Shown in pieces: positions 55,224 through 64,000 of a DNA stretch of 64,000 bases. The notes beneath the pieces are model-generated. The model ran no database searches. It had not been told where the DNA came from and saw only the letters and a program-made list of their open reading frames with translations. The stretch's first letter is position 1. Each line of letters opens with the position of its first letter. This stretch comes from Hordeum vulgare subsp. vulgare (taxonomy: Eukaryota > Streptophyta > Magnoliopsida > Poales > Poaceae), in assembly GCF_904849725.1 (NCBI RefSeq), contig NC_058521.1:350174138-350238137 (forward strand). The letters are read 5' to 3'. The translations under genes and the position numbers were made by a program.

Positions 55224-55842
55224 ACTGTTTGTCTGCACAGAGTATTTTTCTTTCAGATTTAGTTTTGTTTTTGAGAATCCATTCCTTGTGCCATTTACTT
55301 AGCACCCCCCCCCCCCCCCCCGCCCCGATCAAATAGGTTGTCCAAAATATTTGTCTTTATAGCAAAAGGGCCTATGTGTTGTAACGGAAGAAAAGAATAC
55401 CACATGCTCCTAATTTACAAAAAAAATGGTCTATAATCTAAGTATTTGTAGCTACAGCCCAAACAAAGATGATCTTAACCTACAAAAGCGTAATTTAAGA
55501 TTCCTACGGTGCTTGCGGTATATAATCGGAGTATCCTACATATAGATTTCATGCTACAAAGAAACAGACAAATGATCTTTAATTTCGTCTCCAATCGTAA
55601 TTTTGTCGAGATGTTTATCCGCAATCCGGATCAGTACTGATTAAGATTGCATCCTAGATAGTAGTTTTTTTTAAATGGTTAACATGTAAAATAACATTAT
55701 ATTCAGATTCTAAATATTTTTCTAATCAAATTTCATATATAACACGTTAAATTTGAAGTTAATTTTTAGAAAATATGAGTATTTAAAAAAAACATTTGAT
55801 ATGTACCTACAGATTTAATGTTAGAAATATCAGAGTTTTTTA
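55224..55842. other. Sigma factor 3' UTR and downstream flank
   Basis: No coding sequence. A run of 17 C at 55305-55321, about 80 bp after the stop codon, mirrors the C29 tract before the gene. The polyadenylation site is not definable; AT-rich far-upstream and near-upstream-like sequence follows from 55380. Confidence 0.5.
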
Positions 55843-55954
55843 CTCCATCCGTTCGGAAATACTTCTCCTAGAAATATACAAAATGGATGTATCTATAACT
55901 AAAATAAGTCTAGATACATCTACTTATAGGACAAGTATTTTCGGACGGAGGAAG
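55843..55954. mobile_element. Stowaway MITE (112 bp)
   Basis: Inverted ends ctccatccgttcggaaatac and gtattttcggacggaggaag with TA at 55841-55842 and 55955-55956. Confidence 0.9.
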
Positions 55955-56156
55955 TATAAAATAGCATGACGGATTAAGAATACCTATTTCCTTTATTAGT
56001 AAGTTTGTGTGGAAACATTGAAGTATCATGCATCCCTGCCGTGCCGTCCCCCCACCTAATGGGCCTGTTTGGATCAGCGTTTTTTGTTTCAAATACCTCA
56101 GTAAAAAATACATTCCTTTATCGTGCGTTTCGTTTCCGATCAGGAATTACCCATTA

Positions 56157-56302
56157 CTTCCTCCATTCCTAAATATAAGTAGTTTTAGATTTCACCAAGG
56201 GGGCTACATACGAAGCAAAATGACTGAAACTCACTCTAAAGTATCCGTATGTAGTATCCTAATGAAACCTCTAAAAAAACTTATATTTAAGAACAGAGGG
56301 AG
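56157..56302. mobile_element. Stowaway MITE (146 bp)
   Basis: Inverted ends cttcctccattcctaaatat and cttatatttaagaacagaggg with TA at 56155-56156 and 56303-56304. Same family as 2971-3128. Confidence 0.88.
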
Positions 56303-56379
56303 TAGTTGATAAGTTACACCTGTAAAAAATAAACCTCTATATTATTTTACATCCAATCCAAACGCGTCCAAGAATAATA

Positions 56380-56503
56380 CTCACTCTGTTCCAAATTTCT
56401 TGTCTTAGGTTTGTCTAGAAATGAATGTGTCTAAATACTAAAATGTGACTAGATACATTCATATCTACACAAATCTAAGACAAGAATTTTGGGACGGAGG
56501 GAG
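56380..56503. mobile_element. Stowaway MITE (124 bp)
   Basis: Inverted ends ctcactctgttccaaatttc and gaattttgggacggagggag with TA at 56378-56379 and 56504-56505. Same family as the inner MITE at 53156-53279. Confidence 0.92.
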
Positions 56504-57146
56504 TATAATCGAACCAAACCAAATTAAGGCTATGATGTCAAAGAGTATATAGCAAAATAACTTAAATCAGCACCCTACAGGTGAGAGTATAACGTAACGA
56601 ATTGCTGAAAGATTAATGGGAAATGTATGGCCAAGCGTGCATGTAGTTTGGCAGTCGCGAGCACCACTCACTTGCAAGATTTCGGCTGGCTGGCAGCACG
56701 AAACCTAGTGCAGAGACAAAGCGAGCAACGCCAGCACCGGCGGCCTGCCCATTCAGGAGACTGAGGGCATCTCCATCCGTGCCCCAGGCCTTCCACGTCT
56801 CTTTTTTTATCGTCGACACTAAAAAATCTGCCCAATCGTATTTCAAGATTTTTTTTGTCGGTTTGGACCGAAATTGATGTCGGTGGATCCAGACCGAACC
56901 CAGCACGTCGGGTGACGCTGAGGAAAAAAGTCTGACGCAAAAACAAACCGCGCCAAATTCCTCCCGCATGGACCCGTCGAGTCAGCGAGACTGGGCATTG
57001 CCGAGAACGTTCCTCCTCCTTGCCGGCTTGGCTCCCACGCCAGTTCAATGCGCCGGATTCCAAGGTCTGGCAGCGCAGTGATGGAGCGCCGCCGCGCGTC
57101 CCGCCCTTTTCCGCCAGGTGTGCACTCCACTCCCGCCCCTCCCCGC

Positions 57147-57154
57147 TATAAAAG
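57147..57154 (+). promoter_or_regulatory. TATA box of the ORF in the 56764-58450 element
   Basis: tataaaag in the context ccccgctataaaagccg, 98 bp before the ATG at 57245. A (GCC)n stretch follows. The spacing suits a transcription start in the leader. Confidence 0.55.
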
Positions 57155-57244
57155 CCGCCGCCGCCGCCGCTGCTCGCCGCACACTTGCCCCTACATCCTC
57201 TTCTCCCATCTCTCTCGCCTCCACCATCGGAAACTTTCGAGTCC

Positions 57245-58278
57245 ATGGCGAAGCGGTTCCCCGGTGACAGAGTGGGTGCCAACGGTTTCGGCCGTCGGTC
57301 GTTGCACGAGTGGGAGGCACACGCCCTCCATGAGGCCAACTACCCGGCACCACCAGCATGCGCATGCTGGGCGCCTGGGGACTGAGCGCCAGAGGCATCC
57401 CCGTGCCCCCACCACCATCCGCCGCGGAACGCCGTAGTGAGATCCCGCGCATCTTGGCGTATTTGCGGGAGCACGTGCGACAGGAAGAAAGGTACGCCGC
57501 CACAACTTCCCTCTATGGACGGTGTACTTCTAGTGCCGCCACGCCGACCAGATCGCCTTCACCAAGGGTTTTCGGCGTCAAAGGGGTGCCACAACTGTTG
57601 CCGTCAGTGGTGGGGCGTCCCCGGGCGCACGCTCCATGCTGTCCTCGAGCACATCGAGGGCGGCAATGAGCCGCCGCTGGAGTACCTGGCACCGTCGCTT
57701 TCGCGCTGAAGCGGGAGCTCATGGCTATCGAGGCGAATGGCAGGGTCCTCCTCTCGCTCCTCCGGCACGACGCCGCCGCTCGCCACCATCAAGGCCGAGC
57801 CCAGGAGATGTCGGAGCATCGTCGCAGCCTTGGCGGCAACCTTGTTGTAAACGAGGGCCACCACCAACCTTCGCCTCCCTGCAGCCACCTTCGCCTGGTC
57901 AGGCCGAAGAAGGAGAAGGAGCCGGCAACGCCGCCGGTGGTCGTCAAGCAGGAGAACGCTGAGATGCCCGCCGACCTAGACATTGTCTTAAAGTGGTCGC
58001 GCGACGACTACGTTCGGAAGGAGATGGAGCGCCAGCCTTGCGCTCTGGAGGAGATCGCCGCACAACGCTGCGGTCGCGAAGAGGGCGACGTCATCGTCCT
58101 CGTCGACAATGACGAGGAGACGATGGCGCAAACCGCCTTCGTCCACAGCGGCTATCTAGGGCAAGGCTGCAGTAAGGACGACGCGCAGGACGTCGAGAGG
58201 ATTAGAACGTCGACGGCGGCGACGATGATGATGACGACAGCGACGACTACACCGCCTTCTACCAGCTCCTCGACATGA
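57245..58278 (+). pseudogene. Broken ORF of a Triticeae repeat-associated hypothetical protein
   Basis: Starts MAKRFPGDRVGANGFGRRSL, then HEWEAHALHEANYP; a frameshift near 57360 leads to MLGAWGLSARGIPVPPPPSA, AERRSEIPRILAYLREHVRQ; another leads to WWGVPGRTLHAVLEHIEGGN and PPLEYLAPSLSR with a stop at 57709. From 57721 a further frame carries PKKEKEPATPPVVVKQE, MERQPCALEEIAAQRC, an acidic segment DVIVLVDNDEE and a Thr/Met-rich tail. I recognise this as a multicopy hypothetical protein type of wheat-group genomes; its function is unknown to me. It has no catalytic motif. At least two frameshifts and one stop make this copy non-functional. Confidence 0.6.
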
Positions 58279-58730
58279 ACTAGGTTAGCGGCGACAGGAT
58301 GACGACGGCGGCGTAGTTTTTTTTAATGTTTTTATGTATTTTTAGGTTTGTACAAATTTAAATGAAATCGCCTAAATTTCATCCAAAATCGCCTAAATTT
58401 CTTTGAATTTGGTCCGAATTCAATTTGGAAAACGACGTCTCGGGCGACCTTGGGGGGGGGCTGGGAACATGAGCCCGCAAGCCGATTTTAGCGTTGGTTC
58501 ACCCCCAAGCAGTGCTATTTCAGGGGGAGGGGGGAGGACGGCTCGAGATACTTTGAAACACTACAACATTTGCTGCTTGGATGTGTGCTGGCAAGGCAGG
58601 TATGGGTGTGATCCTAAAGCAATGAAATAGGCAAGCTTTATACCGATAGCAAACACCGAGTTGGTGCAATGGTGGACAACCAAGGAGGATGCGGGAGTCC
58701 TTTCTAAGGATAGTAGAGCCACGATTCTGT

Positions 58731-58774
58731 TGGTGCTCTAAAGCAAACTATTTGGTGCTCTAAAGCAAACTATT
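58731..58774 (+). repeat. 22-bp tandem duplication in LINE 2
   Basis: tggtgctctaaagcaaacta plus tt occurs twice back to back, at 58731 and 58753. Confidence 0.9.
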
Positions 58775-61700
58775 TTTAGGGAGATAGACCTAACATGCAG
58801 ACAGTTCACCTGGGCAAACACGTTGCTAAATCCAACATATGAAAAGTTGGATCTAGTTCTAACCAGTATCGAATGGGAACAAAAGCTTCTTTTGGTAACG
58901 GTTCGATCTTTGAATGGGAGCATTTCAGACCACACCTTTACTTGTTGACTTCGGGGAGGCAACCCATTTGGGAAACAAGAACGTTTTCTCATTTGAACTA
59001 GTATGGTCGGACAGGGAAGGCTTTATCGACCTAACAGCCTAGGAGTTGTCTAAGGACACGGGAGGGAGGTTTAATGTCGAGCGATGGCAAAATAAAATTA
59101 GGCATTTACGGCAATTCTTGAGGGGATGTGCCAAAAATGAAAGTGGAGCATATAAGGTGGAACAAGAGAGTCTTCTCAACCTTATCCATAAGAAGGTTGA
59201 ATCCATCCTACTAGATGCGGCATAACGGGCATCTAAGAGGGAAGATGAGGGTACATTTGAGCGTTGCTCAGGGAAGAAGAGGTGAGATGGGCACTGAGAG
59301 CGAAAGTTATGCATGTTGTGCAAGGAGATGACAACACCCAGTTTTTCCATTTGATCGCAAATGGAAAACAAAGAAAGAATAATATATACCAACTTGAGAG
59401 GGTACAATTATAGGCCATGAGAACCTAAAGCTATACATCTCTAATTATTATAAACAACTTTTTGGAGCCCCTGAACACAATTTGTGTCTCTCGATGAGTG
59501 GAGCGTAGAGGATGTATCTCGACTCGGGAAAAATGAGAACGAGGTGTTATCCGCACCATTTACTGAGAAAGAGATGTTCAAGGCTATATCACAAATGAAG
59601 AATAGTAAGTCACCGGGTCCGGATGGATTCCCAGTAGAGTTTTATAAGAAGTGCTAGCATATTATTAAGGGTGACCTCCTACCCATGTTCCATGATTTGT
59701 TTAACGAAAACTTCAGTTATTCCACCTACGCTTTGGGACAATAACATTGTTGCCAAAAAAAGGCGGAGGTGGTACACATTGAGCAGTTCAGAACGACATC
59801 TTTGCTTAATGTGAGTTTTAAGATCTTTACAAAAGTTGCCACAACCGACTGACGCGGATTGCACACAGTGTGGTGCAACCAACTCTGACTGCTTTCATGC
59901 CAGGCAGAAACATACTCAAGGGAGTAGTAGTCCTTCGTGAAATTCTTCATGAGATTCACTCCAAGAAACTAGATGGCGCGACTTTTAAGGTGGATTTCGA
60001 AAAAGCTTATGATAAAGCCAAATGGTCGTTTCTCCAACAAGCCTTACGTGTGAAGGGATTCGATGATTCATGGAGGAAGTAGGTTGACTCGTTTGTACAA
60101 AAGGGCAGCGTCGAAATCAAAGTGAATGATGATATAGGTCACTACTTTCAAACATAAAAGGGTCTCAGGCAAGGAGATCCTATGTCACCTATTTTGTTCA
60201 GCATAGTGACAGACATGTTGGCAACTCTAATAGGCAGAGCTAAGGACAATGATCAAGTCAGAGGACTAGTTCCACATCTTGTTGATGGTGGTGTGTCCAT
60301 CCAACAATATGCAGATGACACAATCATATTCATGGAACATGACATGGAAAACGCTAGTAATATGAAGCTTGTGTTATGCTTATTTGAACAATTATCAGGT
60401 TTAAAGATTAATTTTAATAAGTGTGAACTGTTCTGCTTTGGGAGAGCTAAAGATGAACATGATGCTTATCGACAATTGTTCGGCTCTGAATTGGGTAACC
60501 TACCGTTTAGTTATTTAGGTATGCCATTTCACCACTGAAAACTCTCTAACAAAAAATGGAAATGCATTGAGGACCGATTTGAAAAAACTAAGCTGCTGGA
60601 AGGGTAAGCTTATGTCATATGGAGGACGGTTAGTACTGATAAATTCAGTACACAAGAGTATGCCAATATTCATCCTATATTTCTTTGAAATGCCGATAGG
60701 GGTATGGAAAAGGTTAGATTTCTATCGACCAAGATTTTTTTGGCAAAGTGAGGAGAATAATAGAAAATACATGCTTGGTAAATGGGATATAATTTGTCAC
60801 CCCAGGGACCGGGGGGGGGGGGCTAGGTATTGAGAATTTAGAGGTAAAGAACATATGCATACTGAGCAAGTGGTTATTTAGGCTATATGTGGAGACAGAA
60901 GGCATGTGGGTGCAGTTACTAAGGAACAAATACCTACATTCTAAAACATTGGCCCAGGTCACCGTTATACCAATGATAGACCTTTCTGGAAGGGGGTGAT
61001 GACAGTGAAAGCAACCTTCTTCCATAGAACAAAGTTCATTATTGGGAACGGTCAGTCCACTAGATTCTGGGAGGATGTGTGGCTAGGGGAGGCACCGCTC
61101 GCTACACAGTATCCATCTTTGTATAATATTGTGCAGCGAAAGGATGCATATGTTGTGACAGTATTACAAGCCGTACCTATAAATATCCAGTTCCGTAGGT
61201 CGGTAGTAGGTGACTGATGGAATCATTGGCTTCATATTGTCAGGAGGTTGATGGATGTCCATCTAGCTGATGAGGCAGACTACAATCACTGGAAGCTAAT
61301 GGTGAGCGGGCAATTTTCACTGAAATCCATGTATATCGATTTAATTAAATCTAGTCCAATACCGAGATCGACACATATTTGGAAAACTAGAGTACCTTTA
61401 AGAATCAAAGTCTTCATATGGTTTGTTCACAAGGAGATGATTCTACGTAAGGACAACTAGCCAAAGCGTGGTTGGAAGGGCAGTAAATGATGTTGTTTTT
61501 CTGATCATGAAGAAATGATTAAACACCTCTTTCCCGAGTGTCCTCTGGCTATATCATTATGGCGCTCAGTTCATATAGCTTTTAACATCAGCCCTCCAAA
61601 CAATATTCACACGTTATTTGGGACGTGGTTAAATGGGGTTGAGTCAACTATTGCTACACATATTCGGATAGGAATATGTGCGCCACTTTGGATTATATGT

Positions 61701-62095
61701 AACCGCATGGATGATATGTTTTTTAACAAAAAACCCAGATTAAGTTTTTGCAGGTAATCTACATGGCCACTAATTGGATCCATACATAGTCGCTACTCTC
61801 TCTTGCGAATGCTAGGGAGCATTTAGTTAGAGGGTCTACCTCATGGGAGATGGTAGCTCGGGATTTCTGCAACCGGTTTGGAGGGCGGTCCAAGTATAGA
61901 TTAGGTGTTTAGTCATCTTTACCTATTGTTCCCGGTTGTGTCACTTTACCTTTTTTATCTTCATTTACCTTCATTTCAGTTCGGACTAAACATGTACCCG
62001 TACTTGGAAATTGTTTACTTTCTTGCTTAATAAGATGGCCGCATGCATGGTGTTGATGCAGAGCCCGGGGGTCTTTCCTCCTTTTCCAAAAAATG
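58740..62095 (+). mobile_element. L1-type LINE 2, 5'-truncated and heavily decayed
   Basis: Plus-strand LINE lacking ORF1 and most of the endonuclease. Remaining motifs in order: endonuclease end (REIDLTCRQFTWANTLLNPT, then NGSISDHT), RT linker, MKNSKSPGPDGFPVEFYKK, FKVDFEKAYDKAKWSFLQQA, GLRQGDPMSPILFSIV, the catalytic QQYADDTIIFME, SGLKINFNKCELFCFG and YLGMPFHH, later MLSKWLFRLY-like and zinc-binding RT remnants to about 61900. Stops and frameshifts every few hundred bases. It ends with ggggtctttcctccttttcc and A6 at 62090, the same 3' end as the scrap at 3700-3739. The 5' border is approximate. Confidence 0.88.
59870..60538 (+). pseudogene. LINE 2 reverse transcriptase core
   Basis: Two frames (59870-60082 and 60182-60538) with a stop and frame change between. 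They carry the palm motifs VVVLREILHEIHSKKLDGAT, VDFEKAYDK and, in the second, QYADDTIIF with the YADD catalytic pair intact. It is therefore less damaged at the active site than the LINE in intron 2 (YADN), but the frame is broken in several places. Confidence 0.87.
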
Positions 62096-62194
62096 TTTTT
62101 AGGGAAATAGCAGGACTATGCAACGTATTTTTTATATTAAATTTTGTAAATAAAATATAAAGTCTCAGTGTGGTAAATGATACTTGTGATCTGC

Positions 62195-62790
62195 GTTGGG
62201 TTTCCGTGAAGAGGAATGGGTTATCGCAGCATAATATGGGTAAGTATTTCCCTGAGTTATAAAACCAAGGTTTATCGAACCAATAGGAATATCAACCACC
62301 ACCGTCTACAACGGCTGCACACAAAAAAACAAACAACTTGCACCCAATGTGGGCAAGAGGGTTGTCAATCCCCTTGTAATTGTTATTTGCAAGCGAGTGA
62401 GGTGTGTAAAAAATTGTAGATAGCAAGAAAAAAACAAGTAAATGACATCAAGGTATTAAAGGTTTTGTAAATATGTTGTGAATATACCCAAGGGCCATAG
62501 TTTTCCCTAATGGCATCTCTCATGAAAAATAGCATAAGATGGGTAAACAAATTACTAGTGGGTCATTGACAGAAAAGCAGATAGTTATGCAATATTCACG
62601 AAAATGATCATGCGTATATAGGCATCACATCCATAAAAAAATAGGTTGACTCCCGCCTGCACCTATTACTATAACTCCACTCATCGACCTCTATCCAGCA
62701 TGCATCTAGAGTATCAAGTAAAACAGAGTAATGCATGGAGAACAATGACATGATATGGAGAATGTAAACTCAAGCAATATGAATAAACAA
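62195..62790. repeat. Diverged relative of the 38367-39921 repeat
   Basis: Several segments match that element in the same order and orientation: gcgttggtttt-like start with ggaatgggt and agcata, gtaagtatttccct, gggttgtcaatcccctt, gggccatag, ggcatcac, ccactcatcgacctctatcc and agcatgcatctagagtat. The degree of divergence suggests an older copy or a related subfamily. No ORF. Confidence 0.75.
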
Positions 62791-64000
62791 AAAAAATTAC
62801 GTGACATGATGTCCATAATGTAACCTTATGCATGTATGTTCATTGAGAAATGATGAATTAACAAATATTAATACATCAATACTTATAGGTATAAGCAGCA
62901 AAATAATTAATCTTTCAAAGTATTACAATCCCCAAAGATTATTTTACCCCATTCATCTTATTATATTAGCATGTCATGGCTGAATCTTCACCACATTAAT
63001 ACAAATATCAAGTACCACGGTGTCCAAGTGAGGCAATTAGATCATACTTTTTCAGTATGCATAAACTTTTTATTCTTCACGCAATACATGAGCGTGAACC
63101 AATGGACATAGCATATAGGTGGAATAGAATATGGTGGTAGGTTTCAAAGGGGGTAACAAGTGGAGAATATAATCTCACATCAACTACGTGTATCAACGGG
63201 CTATGGAGATGCCCGTCAATATATATCGATGCAAGGAGTAGGGATTGCCATGCAAATGATGCACTAGAGCTATAAGTGTATGAAAGCTCCACTGAAGCTA
63301 AGTGGGGTGTGCATCCAACTTTCTTGCTCATGAAGACCTCGGTCATTTGAGGAAGCGTGTCATCGGAATAGATAAGTCAAGTTTATGAAAAAGTGATTCC
63401 CACTAGCATACGAAATGATATAACATGAGACTCTCTATATGAAGAACAAGGTGCCACTTTGAGGCACAAGTGTGGTAAAGGATAGTAGTAAAGTCCCTTG
63501 TCACTTTTTATCTCATTAATTTTTTTCCTCTTTTCATTTTTAATATTATGGGCTCATTTGGCCTCCCCCATTTCTATTTCCTCATTGGTACAATGCTCTA
63601 ATAATTATGATCATCACACTTTTATTTACTTACAACTCAATATGAAAATAGATAGGACGATATGATTGTGTATGAATGCATCTGGCAGTGTAACATGATG
63701 TGCAAAGATCTAGCGTGGCATGTATAAAAAAATATGATGAATGGCGGCTTAGCCACAAATACTATGTCAGCTCTATATGATCATGCAAATCATTATGATG
63801 ATGAACGAACAAGTCATGTGAAGTCACGATGACATTTGCATGGCAATAGATCTCATAATGGCTATGGAAATGCCATGCTAGTTAGGTATGGTGGCTGTTT
63901 TGAGGAGGATATAAAAAGGCTTACGTGCAACACAGTGTGTCATGTGACGTGGTTTGGATGCACCATCGAAAGTTGCATCGATCCTCTAGGTGAGAGCGAG
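62791..64000. other. Repetitive DNA, class unknown, no gene
   Basis: AT-rich. The stretch gatgcactagagctataagt at 63258, the gatatggtggctgttttga-like segment near 63890 and the gtggtttggatgcaccatcg near 63950 are of a type I recognise as recurrent in wheat-group intergenic DNA. No terminal repeats or credible ORF in view; the unit probably continues past the end of the window. Confidence 0.45.

Larger units (their letters stand above)
56764..58450 (+). mobile_element. Putative non-autonomous DNA element carrying a broken ORF
   Basis: It begins near gggcatctccatccgtgccc (56766) and ends in a region with gggcgaccttgg, then a G run and gctgggaaca (about 58435-58470), which is roughly the inverted partner (grass elements of this kind begin with gggcatctcca and end with its complement). 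The GC-rich body between has a TATA box and a decayed protein-coding region. Terminal repeats are poor and no target duplication was proved, so the class (for example hAT- or Mutator-like with a captured gene) is open and both borders are approximate. Confidence 0.45.

Noticed and set aside
62096..62130. Copia LTR start after LINE 2 (agggaaatagcaggactatgc)
   Set aside because: Only about 20 bp resemble the copia A/B LTR start; the rest does not match and no second LTR or primer site follows.
1..64000. CRISPR arrays, tRNA or rRNA genes
   Set aside because: No spaced short repeats of CRISPR type and no tRNA or rRNA sequence were seen; tRNA-like matches are retroelement primer-binding sites.

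Overview
This is nuclear DNA from a grass, almost certainly a Triticeae species (wheat, Aegilops, barley or rye group). One spliced nuclear gene is spread across most of the window and is buried in nested transposable elements. The evidence for this is Stowaway MITEs with CTCCCTCC ends and TA target sites, chromovirus, Ty3/gypsy and Ty1/copia elements with Met-tRNA primer sites, L1-type LINEs, and dispersed repeats of the type that dominates Triticeae intergenic DNA. There is no sign of prokaryotic gene organisation.

The only apparently functional host gene is a plastid sigma factor (sigma-70 family RNA polymerase subunit for the chloroplast polymerase PEP). It lies on the + strand in six exons: 2490-2729, 15060-15614, 52370-52600, 52696-52836, 54650-54847 and 54930-55223. 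All introns are phase 0, all have GT-AG ends, and the spliced frame is open for 552 codons. Intron 1 is 12.3 kb and intron 2 is 36.8 kb; only 1.66 kb of about 53 kb is coding.

Layout. 1-2200: broken gypsy gag (minus strand) with a 408-bp tandem duplication, ending just upstream of the sigma gene. 2243-2283: a C29/A12 tract. Intron 1 (2730-15059): a Stowaway MITE, two deleted chromoviruses in sense orientation (G1 3975-7478, G2 8089-13026, both with perfect 5-bp target duplications), a fragment of a GATL-type glycosyltransferase gene (14087-14428) and another MITE. Intron 2 (15615-52369): a copia end fragment, a minus-strand gypsy (15946-19030 plus LTR), an old gypsy (about 19641-26930) hit by a TRIM (19980-20248) and by a nearly complete chromovirus G3 (20588-26151), then an L1-type LINE (26957-52317, minus) with 15-bp target duplications. 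The LINE is cut into five pieces by a deleted copia (27005-30824), a full-length copia (31993-37260), an unclassified 1.55-kb repeat (38367-39921) and an 8.5-kb gypsy (40302-48845) that itself contains a second TRIM copy (42666-43007). Intron 4 (52837-54649): a MITE inside a MITE and a LINE-derived or SINE-like retroposon. Downstream of the gene: three MITEs, a non-autonomous DNA element carrying its own TATA box and broken ORF (about 56764-58450), a decayed 5'-truncated LINE (58740-62095), a diverged relative of the 38367 repeat (62195-62790), and unclassified repetitive DNA to the end.

Interaction. The retroelements do not work with the host gene. They are parasites whose boundaries, target duplications and interrupted reading frames give an insertion order for intron 2: old gypsy and LINE first, then the copias, the unclassified repeat and gypsy D, then the TRIM inside gypsy D. 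No CRISPR, tRNA or rRNA gene was seen. The points most worth a second look are the TE-stretched sigma gene, an array of palindromic boxes placed upstream of the TATA box in the gypsy D LTR, the TRIM family with 82-bp LTRs, and GATA-box-like tandem repeats in the chromovirus LTRs.
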